NCBI RefSeq assembly: GCF_007558725.1
Contig: NZ_VLPL01000004.1
Span: 1-64,000, forward strand
Length of the DNA: 64,000 nucleotides
Direction of reading: 5' to 3'
DNA from: Fluviicola chungangensis
Lineage (GTDB): Bacteria; Bacteroidota; Bacteroidia; Flavobacteriales_D; Crocinitomicaceae
The stretch's first letter is position 1, and every line of letters begins with the position of its first letter. The notes beneath the pieces were generated by a model. That model did no database searches, was not told the DNA's origin, and saw only the letters and a list, made by a program, of their open reading frames with translations. Positions 52,634-61,707 of this stretch are shown here, piece after piece. The position numbers and the translations under genes are program-made.

Positions 52634-55600
52634 CTACGGATTCGGAGATGGAATCGGCTTTGGCTCCGTAGCCGGAATGTTGTTTTCCTCCTCCTTTTTC
52701 TCTGTTTGGATGGCAGGAGACTGTCCCGGGATATAATCTACAGGCACCCGGTTTTTGCGTTTCGAGTTGCTGACCTTGTTCTTTTTTCTAAACAGATTGG
52801 CAAAAAATTCGATGATCCGGGATTCGGAAATATTGTTGAAGGATTCCTCGTAGTGCAAACCGACACCCTGGGTAAATTCACCTTTGTCTTTGTTACTCAG
52901 AATTCCCTTATCGTTCGATTCGTTGAAGATTGACACCCGGAAAGTACCGTCGTCATTAATCAGGTATTCCAGGTTAAAGGAACCGATCAGGGAATTTTGT
53001 GCCGTCCCGGTCGTGGTATTATTCGATACTCCCAAAGACGTTTTTAAGACAATATTTTGTTTGGCACCGTAAGCCCGCTGTAATCCCAACTGGAAGTTTT
53101 TATCCCCGGTCACCGAATTGTCATTATATCCGACATTGATCTTTGTCTCTTTGGATAATTGATCAAAAGCCTCATTCATTTTTTGGGTGATTAATTCAGC
53201 CACTCCTCCATAACTTCCGTTTGTGTTGTTCCCGGTTCCCTGGAAACGATTGAATGCCAACAACGAAAAGAATTGTTTTTGAAGCTCATCTTTATCTGAT
53301 CTGATCTTACTCAAAACGGCTTTTCCGGATTCGCTGATATTCGGTACTTCCAGATCCAGGGTAATTGAAGGATTGGATAGTGTTTGCCGGATATACAGCA
53401 CACAATGAACCTCGGATTTTGTTTCTGCAGACCCGCCGATCTGGTCGCGGTTCAATTCATCCAAACTTGCATTTACTTTGTAATATGCCTTGATATCCAG
53501 GTTCGCTTCTTCCGGGGTTCCCGTCCAGGTAATACTGCTTCCCTGATCGATCTGGAACAATTTTTTGAGTGGGTTCAAAACAAAAAGGTACTGACCGTTA
53601 TTGATCACGTACTGCCCGGACATCGTAATGTGGTCCTGGTTATCTATTGCCAGCTGAATATGTCCCCTACCTGTTGCCTCAATTTTTTCGTCCGTTTGCT
53701 CATTCAGGATCAATTTGATTTTTGCATCCGGAGTAGCTTCGATATCCAGGTTCAAATCAACTCCCGTTAAATCGATCTTCTTTTCAGCAGCAATCGAATC
53801 GGTATTGAAATCAATGAAATCAAATTCGCTGATCTCTTTTGCTCCGTACATCGGCAGGTTTATCTCGGTATCTTTTTGTGTTTTTGCACTCACATTGATC
53901 TCGGTATTTCCTTTTTCGATCAAAATACTGGCAGTTCCTGTTGCATACGCTTTTCCATAATAAACCGTTCCTTCTTTGTACCCGGTATTCAAAACCATGA
54001 ATCTTCTTGTCGGACTCAAAGGACGTCTACTGATCGGATCCCTGAAACCTCCTACGGATTCATCAAACGCAACATCAAAACTCATGGAGAAATCCTTAAA
54101 ATTGTTGTGGAAGATCGTCGCAAGTGCATAAGCTGTATTTCCATCATCATCCTGAACAGGAAAAGCTCCGTAAATACCATCATTCTCGCCATCGAATTTA
54201 AGTGGTCCGCTCAAGCTGTAATGCGTTCCCAAAATCCCTACTTTTAACCCACCTTTTTTCAATTGCAAATCTCCGGTGATTTCCGGTTCTTCGATACTCC
54301 CGGTAGCGTGAATAACTCCCTTCAATGTTCCTGTAATGTCCGAAATAACTTCCGGGTCCATGAATGCATTTGCAAAAGACATATTCATATCCTTGAATTC
54401 AAGGTCAAAGTTGATATTGTCTTCTTTTTTCATCGGCAAAACATATCCGTTGAAATCAAATGTTTGAAGGTCCTTGTATTTTAAATCCCCGCTCAGAATG
54501 ATTTTTTGTTCCAGGTCGATCCAAATCCCATTCAAATGAACATCTCCGATTTCCTGCCCTTCCAGGAACAAATCGTTCAGAACAAAATCCCCGTCCACTT
54601 TGATATCGGTAAACGGTGTTGCCAAACGGGCAGTACCGTCCAAACTTCCTTCCATTTTGATCTCTGCTCCTACTAGTGAGGAAAATTCTTCCACATGCAA
54701 TTCATGAGCATTGACCGTCAAATAATCTTCCGGATTCTCCGATAAAATTCCATTGACAGCTAAGTATTGGTTGTCGCGTTCGAACATCAGGTGATTGATC
54801 TCCAAGTGCTTTTCCTTATAGATCATCTGACCGGTATTCATGATCTCCCACTTATTATTCTTCACGGAGAAATAAGAAGGTTTTACCTGGATATCAAACT
54901 CCCCTTCCTCACGCACGTCAACGATAAAATCAAAGTCGGATGTGTTCGGTACATCTTTATTCCAGATCAGGTCTGTTTTATAAACGTTTTTAGTTCCATC
55001 CATTGTAAGCTGGATATTCTCCACATCCAGTGAATCACGCAATTGGGTTTTCCCCGCATTTAAAGTCAGGGTTCCGTTGCCACGGGTAAATTCCTGGTGT
55101 AAGACGACATCAGTCAGATAGGCATCACTCTTATCGTTCATGAGCTTTTCATAGCTAATTTTCGACGAGTTAATATCCAGCATTTGGTGATGAACTCTCG
55201 AATCAAGCTCCAATTTGACAACAGTTCCGTAAGCAATTTCGAGTTTCGGCACGAAAATATTGAGGAAATCTTGTGAATTCTTAATCGTAGCATTCATATC
55301 AAAATGATCGCTCGACTCCAATCCTTTGGGGAAGGGCTGTGGAGAGAAATACGACGGAAATGCGTCGGAAAGCCCGTTATTGACAGCTATCGGGATGGTC
55401 TTGAAATTAATTTTCCCGTTAATATCCGCATCTACAATATCACTTCTCAATTCAAAGCGGTCGCTTGCCGGATTCCGTTCGATATAGAGACTCAGGTCCG
55501 ACAAGGTCATTTCTTTACCCTGCTCAACGAACTCAACCCTGTTCGCATTGACCAATCCCTCATACGTTTCCAGGGAGTTTCCTTTCAAATCCACATCCAG

Positions 55601-57286
55601 GTTCCCAATGAAGGAAGATTCCGGATCTTTCACAAAATTCAGTAATCCCAGATTTGCTTTTTCAATCCTTACCTTGAAATCATAATGCTGTATTTTGGAT
55701 ACGTCGATCAAACCGTTAAAAGCCAATTGCAAATTAGGATCATCCACTTTTAAATCTGCATCCAGGATATTCTTGATAAATGAACCGTCCGTTACTGAAA
55801 TATTCGAATAGATATAATCGTTGAATGTGAATTTTGAAACCTCTCCTTCCAGTGTTTCCAAACGAATAATATCTTCCTGACCGACAACTCCGCTCAAATA
55901 TACCTGTCCCGTTACATTTCCGAACACGGGGTTATCGAGGAATTTCGCCAGGTTAAAACTGTCCACGATGATATCGTAACGTTCTCCCATGGTTCGTTCA
56001 AAAGCATATCCGCCCTCCTTCAGTTTTGTAAACGTAATTTCGTTATCCAGCTGCACTGTCCCTAATACGCATTGCAGTTTATCACTTTTCAGCAAAAACT
56101 GATCTACCGAACCTCTCATGGTCGTATTGCGAACTTCCGCATACTCAAGCCGGTCGATCTTTTCGTCAAAGTTCATGCGGTTTCTCCCCGCGCCCTTTGG
56201 CAATTTAATCTGTTCTACATCCGAAAAATCAATTAATGCGTAATCAATCCGTTCGCTAAAATTGGATCCCGAAAGCTTCCTGAAATCCGGGAGGGAATAA
56301 TTTCCTCGGATAATACTTCTGGTACCGAACCGCAAATCCAGGTTATCAATTTTCAGGTCCTTTACTTTTTTGGTAACCGTGGCGCTTAAAGACACCAGTT
56401 CGTTCATCCCTTCCAATGCTGTCCCGAATTGAGAAATATCCCAAAAACTAACCCTGGAAGAATCAATTACTGCATCAAACGCTACGCTGTCCACAAAGTC
56501 ATTCACTCCTTTCAGCGTGCTCATCAGCATGTTCAATTTCGATGCATAAATGGTTGAACGTGAGGTGTTGATTTCCACATGGTTTAATAAAATCCCTTTG
56601 TGTGGATCGATCACAGCGTTTGCGAATAAGCGTTTCAGCCAAAACCCGCATTTTTCCTGAGTTTGTAAATGTTTCACCTGAAAAGCCAGGATTCCTTTTT
56701 CTTCCTTGAAATCTACTATGTGAAGGATCACATCTTTAAACCTCAAATGGTCATAATCCATTCCGTAGGTATTCCTGCCTTTCCGGTTGTCATCGTAAGA
56801 AATAGTCACCCACTCCACATCCACGTTTTCAATGGTTACCTTCGGAGGGTCCGATTTCTTTTTTTTGGATTTTTTACCGGAAAAATAATCTGCAATGAAT
56901 TCATAATTGTAATCCCCGGTGATCGAATCCCTTTCAATTCCCACTCTTCCTTTCGACAAACCAACGCTTTTCAGGTTGATGTAATCACCCCCCAAATCGA
57001 AATTTTTCACCCGCACCATGATCTGGTTCAGTGAAGCCAGTGTATCTCCATGCAGATCACGTACAAAAACATCTTTTAAGTAAACTTTGTCGAAGAAAAC
57101 AATATCAATTTTTCCAATGCGTAACTCTGTATCCAATTCTTTGGATAAAAAGTTAGTTGCAAGTGATCCCAAATAGGTCTGAAATTGGCTCGTACGAATG
57201 GCAAACGCAAAAAGTATGAGTACCAAAAGCACCCATTCAAAAGAAATCCCTACTATTCTACCTAGTATTTTGAGTACTTTTGCCAT
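52634..57286 (-). CDS. tamB: TamB-like translocation/assembly protein (DUF490 domain)
   Basis: A 1550-residue protein with one N-terminal membrane anchor (GISFEWVLLVLILFAFAI) and a very long beta-rich body, as in AsmA/TamB proteins that span the periplasm. The C-terminal about 450 residues match the TamB domain (NGQYLFVLNPLKKLFQIDQG, SITWTGTPEEANLDIKAYY). In proteobacteria TamB helps insert outer-membrane proteins and moves phospholipids between membranes. A Pro/Glu-rich tail (PATEPKPIPSPNP) ends the protein. It is divergent from tsaD with only 24 bp between the start codons, which share overlapping promoters. Confidence 0.9.
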   Translation of the reverse strand: MAKVLKILGRIVGISFEWVLLVLILFAFAIRTSQFQTYLGSLATNFLSKELDTELRIGKIDIVFFDKVYLKDVFVRDLHGDTLASLNQIMVRVKNFDLGGDYINLKSVGLSKGRVGIERDSITGDYNYEFIADYFSGKKSKKKKSDPPKVTIENVDVEWVTISYDDNRKGRNTYGMDYDHLRFKDVILHIVDFKEEKGILAFQVKHLQTQEKCGFWLKRLFANAVIDPHKGILLNHVEINTSRSTIYASKLNMLMSTLKGVNDFVDSVAFDAVIDSSRVSFWDISQFGTALEGMNELVSLSATVTKKVKDLKIDNLDLRFGTRSIIRGNYSLPDFRKLSGSNFSERIDYALIDFSDVEQIKLPKGAGRNRMNFDEKIDRLEYAEVRNTTMRGSVDQFLLKSDKLQCVLGTVQLDNEITFTKLKEGGYAFERTMGERYDIIVDSFNLAKFLDNPVFGNVTGQVYLSGVVGQEDIIRLETLEGEVSKFTFNDYIYSNISVTDGSFIKNILDADLKVDDPNLQLAFNGLIDVSKIQHYDFKVRIEKANLGLLNFVKDPESSFIGNLDVDLKGNSLETYEGLVNANRVEFVEQGKEMTLSDLSLYIERNPASDRFELRSDIVDADINGKINFKTIPIAVNNGLSDAFPSYFSPQPFPKGLESSDHFDMNATIKNSQDFLNIFVPKLEIAYGTVVKLELDSRVHHQMLDINSSKISYEKLMNDKSDAYLTDVVLHQEFTRGNGTLTLNAGKTQLRDSLDVENIQLTMDGTKNVYKTDLIWNKDVPNTSDFDFIVDVREEGEFDIQVKPSYFSVKNNKWEIMNTGQMIYKEKHLEINHLMFERDNQYLAVNGILSENPEDYLTVNAHELHVEEFSSLVGAEIKMEGSLDGTARLATPFTDIKVDGDFVLNDLFLEGQEIGDVHLNGIWIDLEQKIILSGDLKYKDLQTFDFNGYVLPMKKEDNINFDLEFKDMNMSFANAFMDPEVISDITGTLKGVIHATGSIEEPEITGDLQLKKGGLKVGILGTHYSLSGPLKFDGENDGIYGAFPVQDDDGNTAYALATIFHNNFKDFSMSFDVAFDESVGGFRDPISRRPLSPTRRFMVLNTGYKEGTVYYGKAYATGTASILIEKGNTEINVSAKTQKDTEINLPMYGAKEISEFDFIDFNTDSIAAEKKIDLTGVDLNLDIEATPDAKIKLILNEQTDEKIEATGRGHIQLAIDNQDHITMSGQYVINNGQYLFVLNPLKKLFQIDQGSSITWTGTPEEANLDIKAYYKVNASLDELNRDQIGGSAETKSEVHCVLYIRQTLSNPSITLDLEVPNISESGKAVLSKIRSDKDELQKQFFSLLAFNRFQGTGNNTNGSYGGVAELITQKMNEAFDQLSKETKINVGYNDNSVTGDKNFQLGLQRAYGAKQNIVLKTSLGVSNNTTTGTAQNSLIGSFNLEYLINDDGTFRVSIFNESNDKGILSNKDKGEFTQGVGLHYEESFNNISESRIIEFFANLFRKKNKVSNSKRKNRVPVDYIPGQSPAIQTEKKEEENNIPATEPKPIPSPNP

Positions 57287-57296
57287 GTATTATATA

Positions 57297-57304
57297 CAAA
57301 TTTA
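57297..57304 (-). promoter_or_regulatory. -7 box of tamB
   Basis: TAAATTTG on the minus strand, perfect TAnnTTTG, 10 nt before the tamB ATG at 57286. It lies inside the 24 bp gap to the divergent tsaD start, so transcription of tamB begins almost at the start codon. Confidence 0.55.
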
Positions 57305-57310
57305 ACAAAG

Positions 57311-58339
57311 TTGAGCCAACAATCGTTCGTAATTCTAGGAATTGAATCATCTTGTGATGATACTTCTGCTGCTATTCTCAAAGATGATACCATATTATCA
57401 AACGTTACGGCTAGTCAGGCTATTCATGAACAATACGGTGGTGTAGTTCCTGAATTAGCCTCGCGTGCACATCAACAAAATATCATCCCTGTAGTGGATG
57501 CAGCTTTAAAAAAGGCAGCCATTACTCTTAAAGATATTGATTTAATTGCATTTACACAAGGTCCCGGATTGATGGGCTCCCTGGTTGTAGGAACGGCTTT
57601 TGCCAAATCCTTAAGCCTGGCATTGAACAAACCGATGGTTGCCGTGCATCACATGCATGCACATATCCTGGCCCATTTTATCAATGAAGGAGTTCCGGTT
57701 CCGGGTTTTCCGTTTATTTGCATGACTGTTTCAGGCGGACATACCCAATTGGTCCGGGTAGATTCTCCCACTGAACTGATCGTCCTGGGAAGTACCATTG
57801 ACGATGCCGCCGGGGAAGCTTTTGATAAAACTGCAAAAATTCTTGGTTTCCCATATCCGGGTGGACCTTTGATTGATAAATACGCGAAGGAAGGAAACCC
57901 GAACGCCTTTTCCTTTGCAAAACCTCAGGTTGACGGATACAATTTCAGCTTTAGCGGTTTAAAAACTTCCGTGCTTTACTTTATCCAGAAGGAAGTTGCC
58001 AAAAATCCTAACTTTATTGAAGAAAATAAGGCCGATCTCTGTGCATCCATTCAGGCAACTATCCTGGAAATCCTGTTCAAAAAATTGCGAAAAGTTGCTG
58101 CTGATACCGGTATTAAGGACATTGCCATTGCCGGCGGCGTTTCGGCTAATTCCGGATTACGGGCAAAACTGGCTGAAGAAGGAGAGAAATCAGGTTGGAA
58201 TGTATTTATTCCCAAATTTGAGTATTGCACGGACAATGCGGCAATGATTGCAATAGCAGGAAAATTCCTGGCAGAAAAGAAGCAATTTGCACATCAGGAT
58301 GTCAGTGCCAATGCACGATTACCATTTGTGAAACCATGA
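57311..58339 (+). CDS. tsaD: tRNA threonylcarbamoyladenosine synthase subunit TsaD
   Basis: A 342-residue Kae1/Qri7-family protein that transfers threonylcarbamoyl to A37 of ANN-reading tRNAs. It has the N-terminal VILGIESSCDDTSAAIL, the metal-binding HHMHAH motif near residue 110, SGGHTQLV and the late GGVSANSGLR and CTDNAAM. The start codon is TTG at 57311: it gives the normal N-terminus, and the only upstream ATG (57284-57286 complement side) leads to a stop. The last four bases ATGA overlap the next gene start, so the methyltransferase gene is translationally coupled. Confidence 0.95.
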   Translation: MSQQSFVILGIESSCDDTSAAILKDDTILSNVTASQAIHEQYGGVVPELASRAHQQNIIPVVDAALKKAAITLKDIDLIAFTQGPGLMGSLVVGTAFAKSLSLALNKPMVAVHHMHAHILAHFINEGVPVPGFPFICMTVSGGHTQLVRVDSPTELIVLGSTIDDAAGEAFDKTAKILGFPYPGGPLIDKYAKEGNPNAFSFAKPQVDGYNFSFSGLKTSVLYFIQKEVAKNPNFIEENKADLCASIQATILEILFKKLRKVAADTGIKDIAIAGGVSANSGLRAKLAEEGEKSGWNVFIPKFEYCTDNAAMIAIAGKFLAEKKQFAHQDVSANARLPFVKP

Positions 58340-59673
58340 AAAAAGTCGATCTTCCGAAAGCATTCGTTGAACGTGTAAGCCGTGATTCCTTTTTAGGAAC
58401 TTCCCTGCTCAAGGCTTTGAATGAAGAACAACCGATCGCCATTCGGATGAATTCATCCAAAGGAGCTTCTGTGTTTACTAATTTGGAAGAAATTCCCTGG
58501 TCCGAAAATGGTTTTTATCTTCCCGAACGACCAATTTTTACCCTGGATCCGCATTTTCATGGCGGAAGGTATTATCCGCAGGAAGCAGGCTCCCAGTTTA
58601 TTGATACGATCTTAAGACAATTGGAACTTCCCGAGGAACCGGTCGTACTGGACCTGTGCGCTGCTCCGGGTGGGAAAAGTACCTTAATTGCAGATTTTCT
58701 GGGAGGAAAAGGGTTGCTCTTAGCCAATGAAGTGATCCAAAACAGATCGAAAATATTAAAAGAAAACCTCACCAAGTGGGGAGCAAAAAATACATTGGTC
58801 AGTAATAATGATCCATCGGATTTCGGAGAATTGAAAAGCCTCTTCGATTGTATTTTGATTGACGCACCTTGTTCCGGGGAAGGAATGTTTCGCAAAGATC
58901 CGGATGCCAGGAATGAATGGTCGCCGGAATCAGTAAACCTGTGTGCAGCCCGGCAAAAACGCATCGTGATGGATGTTTGGGATTCACTAAAACCGAATGG
59001 TTTTTTGATCTATTCAACCTGTACCTTTAATGCGCAGGAAAACGAAGAAAATGTGCGTTGGATCCTGGAACAGACTGATTCCCGCATTTATCCCTTGCAT
59101 TTGCCATTTGCCAAAGAGGGACGCGACGGTCTGGGGTATTATGCGCTTCCTTCCGAATTGAAAACAGAGGGTTTTTATGTCGTGGCACTCCAAAAACAGG
59201 GAGAAGCGCGCTCCCCAAAAAACAAATCCCGGAAAAAAAGTACGCTTACCCGATTGAAGCCGGAGACCTGGTTCAAAGATTGGATCGGTGATTCGCCATC
59301 TGAATTGGTACAATGGAACAATTACCTGTTTGCCATTCCAGAAGGCATGTTTGAACTGGCAGAAACCCTGCATAGCTATCTACGGATCATCAAACTTGGA
59401 ACGGAGTTGGGCGAAATTTCCCGGAAAGGATTAATTCCAAACGAAGCATTGGCATTGGACCAAGCCACTTTATCGGACCGCGTTCCGGATATTCCTTTAA
59501 CACGTGAACAGGCATTGCATTACCTGAAAGGAGACACCTTTAACCTGGAAGGAAAACACGGATTCCATACCGTTTCATTTGAAGGAACAAAATTGGGTTG
59601 GATCAAGCATTTGGGAAACCGATTCAACAACCTTTTCCCCAAAGAGTGGCGCATCCGCATGCGTATCGATTAG
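58336..59673 (+). CDS. rRNA cytosine-C5 methyltransferase, RsmF-like
   Basis: 445 residues from the ATG at 58336, which overlaps the tsaD stop (ATGA). It is a NOL1/NOP2/Sun family S-adenosylmethionine enzyme: LDLCAAPGGKSTLIADFLGG (motif I), DAPCSGEGMFRKDP (motif IV, PCS Cys) and YSTCTFNAQENEENV (motif VI, catalytic TC Cys). The EGMFRKDP form is that of RsmF/YebU, which modifies C1407 of 16S rRNA; the C-terminal part (about 300-445) carries the RNA-binding (PUA-like) region, as in RsmF. The exact target in this organism cannot be told. Its stop overlaps that of the convergent gene 59670-60158. Confidence 0.88.
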   Translation: MKKVDLPKAFVERVSRDSFLGTSLLKALNEEQPIAIRMNSSKGASVFTNLEEIPWSENGFYLPERPIFTLDPHFHGGRYYPQEAGSQFIDTILRQLELPEEPVVLDLCAAPGGKSTLIADFLGGKGLLLANEVIQNRSKILKENLTKWGAKNTLVSNNDPSDFGELKSLFDCILIDAPCSGEGMFRKDPDARNEWSPESVNLCAARQKRIVMDVWDSLKPNGFLIYSTCTFNAQENEENVRWILEQTDSRIYPLHLPFAKEGRDGLGYYALPSELKTEGFYVVALQKQGEARSPKNKSRKKSTLTRLKPETWFKDWIGDSPSELVQWNNYLFAIPEGMFELAETLHSYLRIIKLGTELGEISRKGLIPNEALALDQATLSDRVPDIPLTREQALHYLKGDTFNLEGKHGFHTVSFEGTKLGWIKHLGNRFNNLFPKEWRIRMRID

Positions 59674-60158
59674 CGTTTCGGACGGAAAAATTCTATCTTG
59701 CCCTTCTTCAGATCTCCGATGAAAATACTGGATTCACCTAGTTTTTTGCCAAACCGGCCAGTATTCTGATGCCACAATACCAATTCGCCGTTTGCTTTGA
59801 CTTCCTTTACCACTGCAAAGTGCTTCTCCATCTCTTCGAAATACTTTTGTCCGTTTTGCACTCCCCCGAATTTCACTCCCTTAAACGCAATGATATCACC
59901 GGGAGAAATACATTCTTTTTTATAATCATATGTAGTCCCGAAAACATCATACCCGTTCCATTCCGCATGTGTTTCATTTAAAGCCAAACTTAAAACATCC
60001 CAACATTCACCTCGTAGAATTTTCTGTCCCATGTACGGTTTTAAAATGTTCAATATCTCTGAATTCAAGGCCGGAACAGAATCACAACGTTGAATTTTTT
60101 GTGTCTTTCCATGGAACGAAAACACGAAAGCAAATACCAGGATGCTTAAATAGTTCAT
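59670..60158 (-). CDS. Exported papain-fold-like (CHAP/NlpC type) protein
   Basis: 162 residues from the ATG at 60158, chosen because it gives a signal peptide (MNYLSILVFAFVFSFHGKTQ). The mature part has RGECWDVLSLAL with a possible catalytic Cys on a helix, PGDIIAFKG, and EKHFAVVKEV with a possible catalytic His, followed by LVLWHQNTG. This order Cys-helix, PGD loop, His-strand is that of CHAP/NlpC-P60 papain-like amidases that cut peptidoglycan. Whether it is active is unknown. It lies 43 bp after the beta-barrel gene on the same strand. Confidence 0.65.
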   Translation of the reverse strand: MNYLSILVFAFVFSFHGKTQKIQRCDSVPALNSEILNILKPYMGQKILRGECWDVLSLALNETHAEWNGYDVFGTTYDYKKECISPGDIIAFKGVKFGGVQNGQKYFEEMEKHFAVVKEVKANGELVLWHQNTGRFGKKLGESSIFIGDLKKGKIEFFRPKR

Positions 60159-60201
60159 GTTGTTTGTGTTATTGATCGTATAACGTATAAATATAAAAAA
60201 G

Positions 60202-61530
60202 TTAAAATGCAATTTGATACTGTACTACCAACATATTTTTCCTGGCTGTTTGAATGGCCTTTCCTGATGCATTGTAATCAAAAACAGGTCTGTTTTGTAA
60301 ACCCAATGACAACTTCGCTCCATGAGTCCCATGAATGAACCAGTTGAGCCCCGCTTCACACATAACCGAAGGATCTTTTAAAGCCTGAAAATGTGCATAT
60401 TGAATTTCTGTATAAGGCATCAGAGTACCATTATCTGTGGCAAACAAATCGTCCTTTAATTTATACCCGATTTGTGCAAACAGGATGTTCCCCGTTCCGA
60501 TCATCGGGTAGTTTACTCCGGCACCATTCAATGTTCCCTCGGAATTGACACCATTTGCCGGATTCATTCCGTTTAACATCCGTACATAATTTTTACCGTA
60601 GTCAAAATGATTATAAGCAACATAGACATTCAAAGCTGCTCCTTTTGTGCCTGTAGGAAGATCCAGAAACACGTCTGCACCAAGTAAAAGCAAAGCTGTC
60701 CGGATTGTATCACCGGAATCAGTTGTATGCCACATGGCTTTATTTTGGTGGACCCAGCCGACTCCCAGGTTCAAGAGCTTCTTTTTTCCTAAATAAGTTC
60801 CGACCATATACGGATTCGGCGTGCTCTCCTTATCAAAAAACTGCCAGAATACATACCCCGAAGTTTGTGCACGAGGAGCTTCAGTATTAAAATTTGAATT
60901 CGAATTAATGGATGGAATGGCAACAGTACTGTTTTTCACAGACATTGGTCGCGACAACGCAACCCGGTAATTCAAACGCGCAATTTCACCTTTAAAGTAA
61001 ACCGATAGTTTTCGGCCGAACTGCTCGTTGACTCCGTTTGTGGCTTGTTGGTAGATTGGTGCATCCACCCCCATTAAGTTTGCCACTGACGGTGAAGAAA
61101 ACCTGGAAACACCTCCCCAGGCTGTCAATCCTGCACCAATTTGTAATTGTTTTAGGGCTCTGAACTCTGTTATTGCATCGTGCAAAAAAGCACCGGTGTG
61201 CCTTGGTTGCAGAAAACTGAAATTATTTTGTCCGAACTGGGTATAGAAATAGATCCGATTCGTTAGCTGACCAAAAAACTGGATGCGCCACCTTCTGATC
61301 CCAATATCACAATAAGTTGATTTAGGAGTTCCATCAACAGTTGTTCCCGGGTTAAACTCGGAATACCTCGCCCAGGTTTGAGCTAAAAAAGTTCCCTTGA
61401 TATAATTAGATCCCGATTTGTTGAAGTTCAATTTCAATTCGGGAATGGTGATCCTGCTTGAATCTTTTGTCTGAGCAGTTGCTAATGTTGAAACTGTCCA
61501 GAAACAGCATACAGCCAGTAAACTTTTCAT
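60202..61530 (-). CDS. Porin-like outer-membrane beta-barrel protein
   Basis: 442 residues from the ATG at 61530 (MKSLLAVCCFWTVSTLATAQ, signal peptide); upstream in-frame ATGs only add non-signal residues. The body is made of amphipathic strands with many Tyr, Phe, Gly and Asn (IRRWRIQFFGQLTNRIYFYT, QFGQNNFSFLQ, GVGWVHQNKAMW), ending in VVQYQIAF with a terminal Phe, the outer-membrane insertion signal. The family could be phosphate-selective porin O/P-like, but I cannot fix the substrate. It may be co-transcribed with the downstream papain-fold-like gene. Confidence 0.8.
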   Translation of the reverse strand: MKSLLAVCCFWTVSTLATAQTKDSSRITIPELKLNFNKSGSNYIKGTFLAQTWARYSEFNPGTTVDGTPKSTYCDIGIRRWRIQFFGQLTNRIYFYTQFGQNNFSFLQPRHTGAFLHDAITEFRALKQLQIGAGLTAWGGVSRFSSPSVANLMGVDAPIYQQATNGVNEQFGRKLSVYFKGEIARLNYRVALSRPMSVKNSTVAIPSINSNSNFNTEAPRAQTSGYVFWQFFDKESTPNPYMVGTYLGKKKLLNLGVGWVHQNKAMWHTTDSGDTIRTALLLLGADVFLDLPTGTKGAALNVYVAYNHFDYGKNYVRMLNGMNPANGVNSEGTLNGAGVNYPMIGTGNILFAQIGYKLKDDLFATDNGTLMPYTEIQYAHFQALKDPSVMCEAGLNWFIHGTHGAKLSLGLQNRPVFDYNASGKAIQTARKNMLVVQYQIAF

Positions 61531-61650
61531 AATTATCTTCTTTGATTGCTCCATTGATCTTCCCGAAGAAAGATCGTTAACGGAAGCAAACAAAAATAAG
61601 CATGAGAACAATGTTTTCGGCCCGAAAGCATCGATTTTATTTAAACAGCA

Positions 61651-61677
61651 GAACCCCGGCAATACCTGTCGGGGTTC
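61651..61677 (-). terminator. Terminator after the T9SS adhesin
   Basis: GAACCCCG / CGGGGTTC stem with an 11-nt loop, 31 bp after the stop of the adhesin gene. The minus strand after it is A/T-rich but without a long T run. Confidence 0.65.
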
Positions 61678-61707
61678 CTGTTATATAATTAAAGTAGTCG
61701 GTAATAC

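Noticed and set aside
52440-52736. 98-residue plus-strand ORF across the accC-tamB gap
   Set aside because: It overlaps the starts and ends of two real minus-strand genes and has no promoter or start signal of its own.
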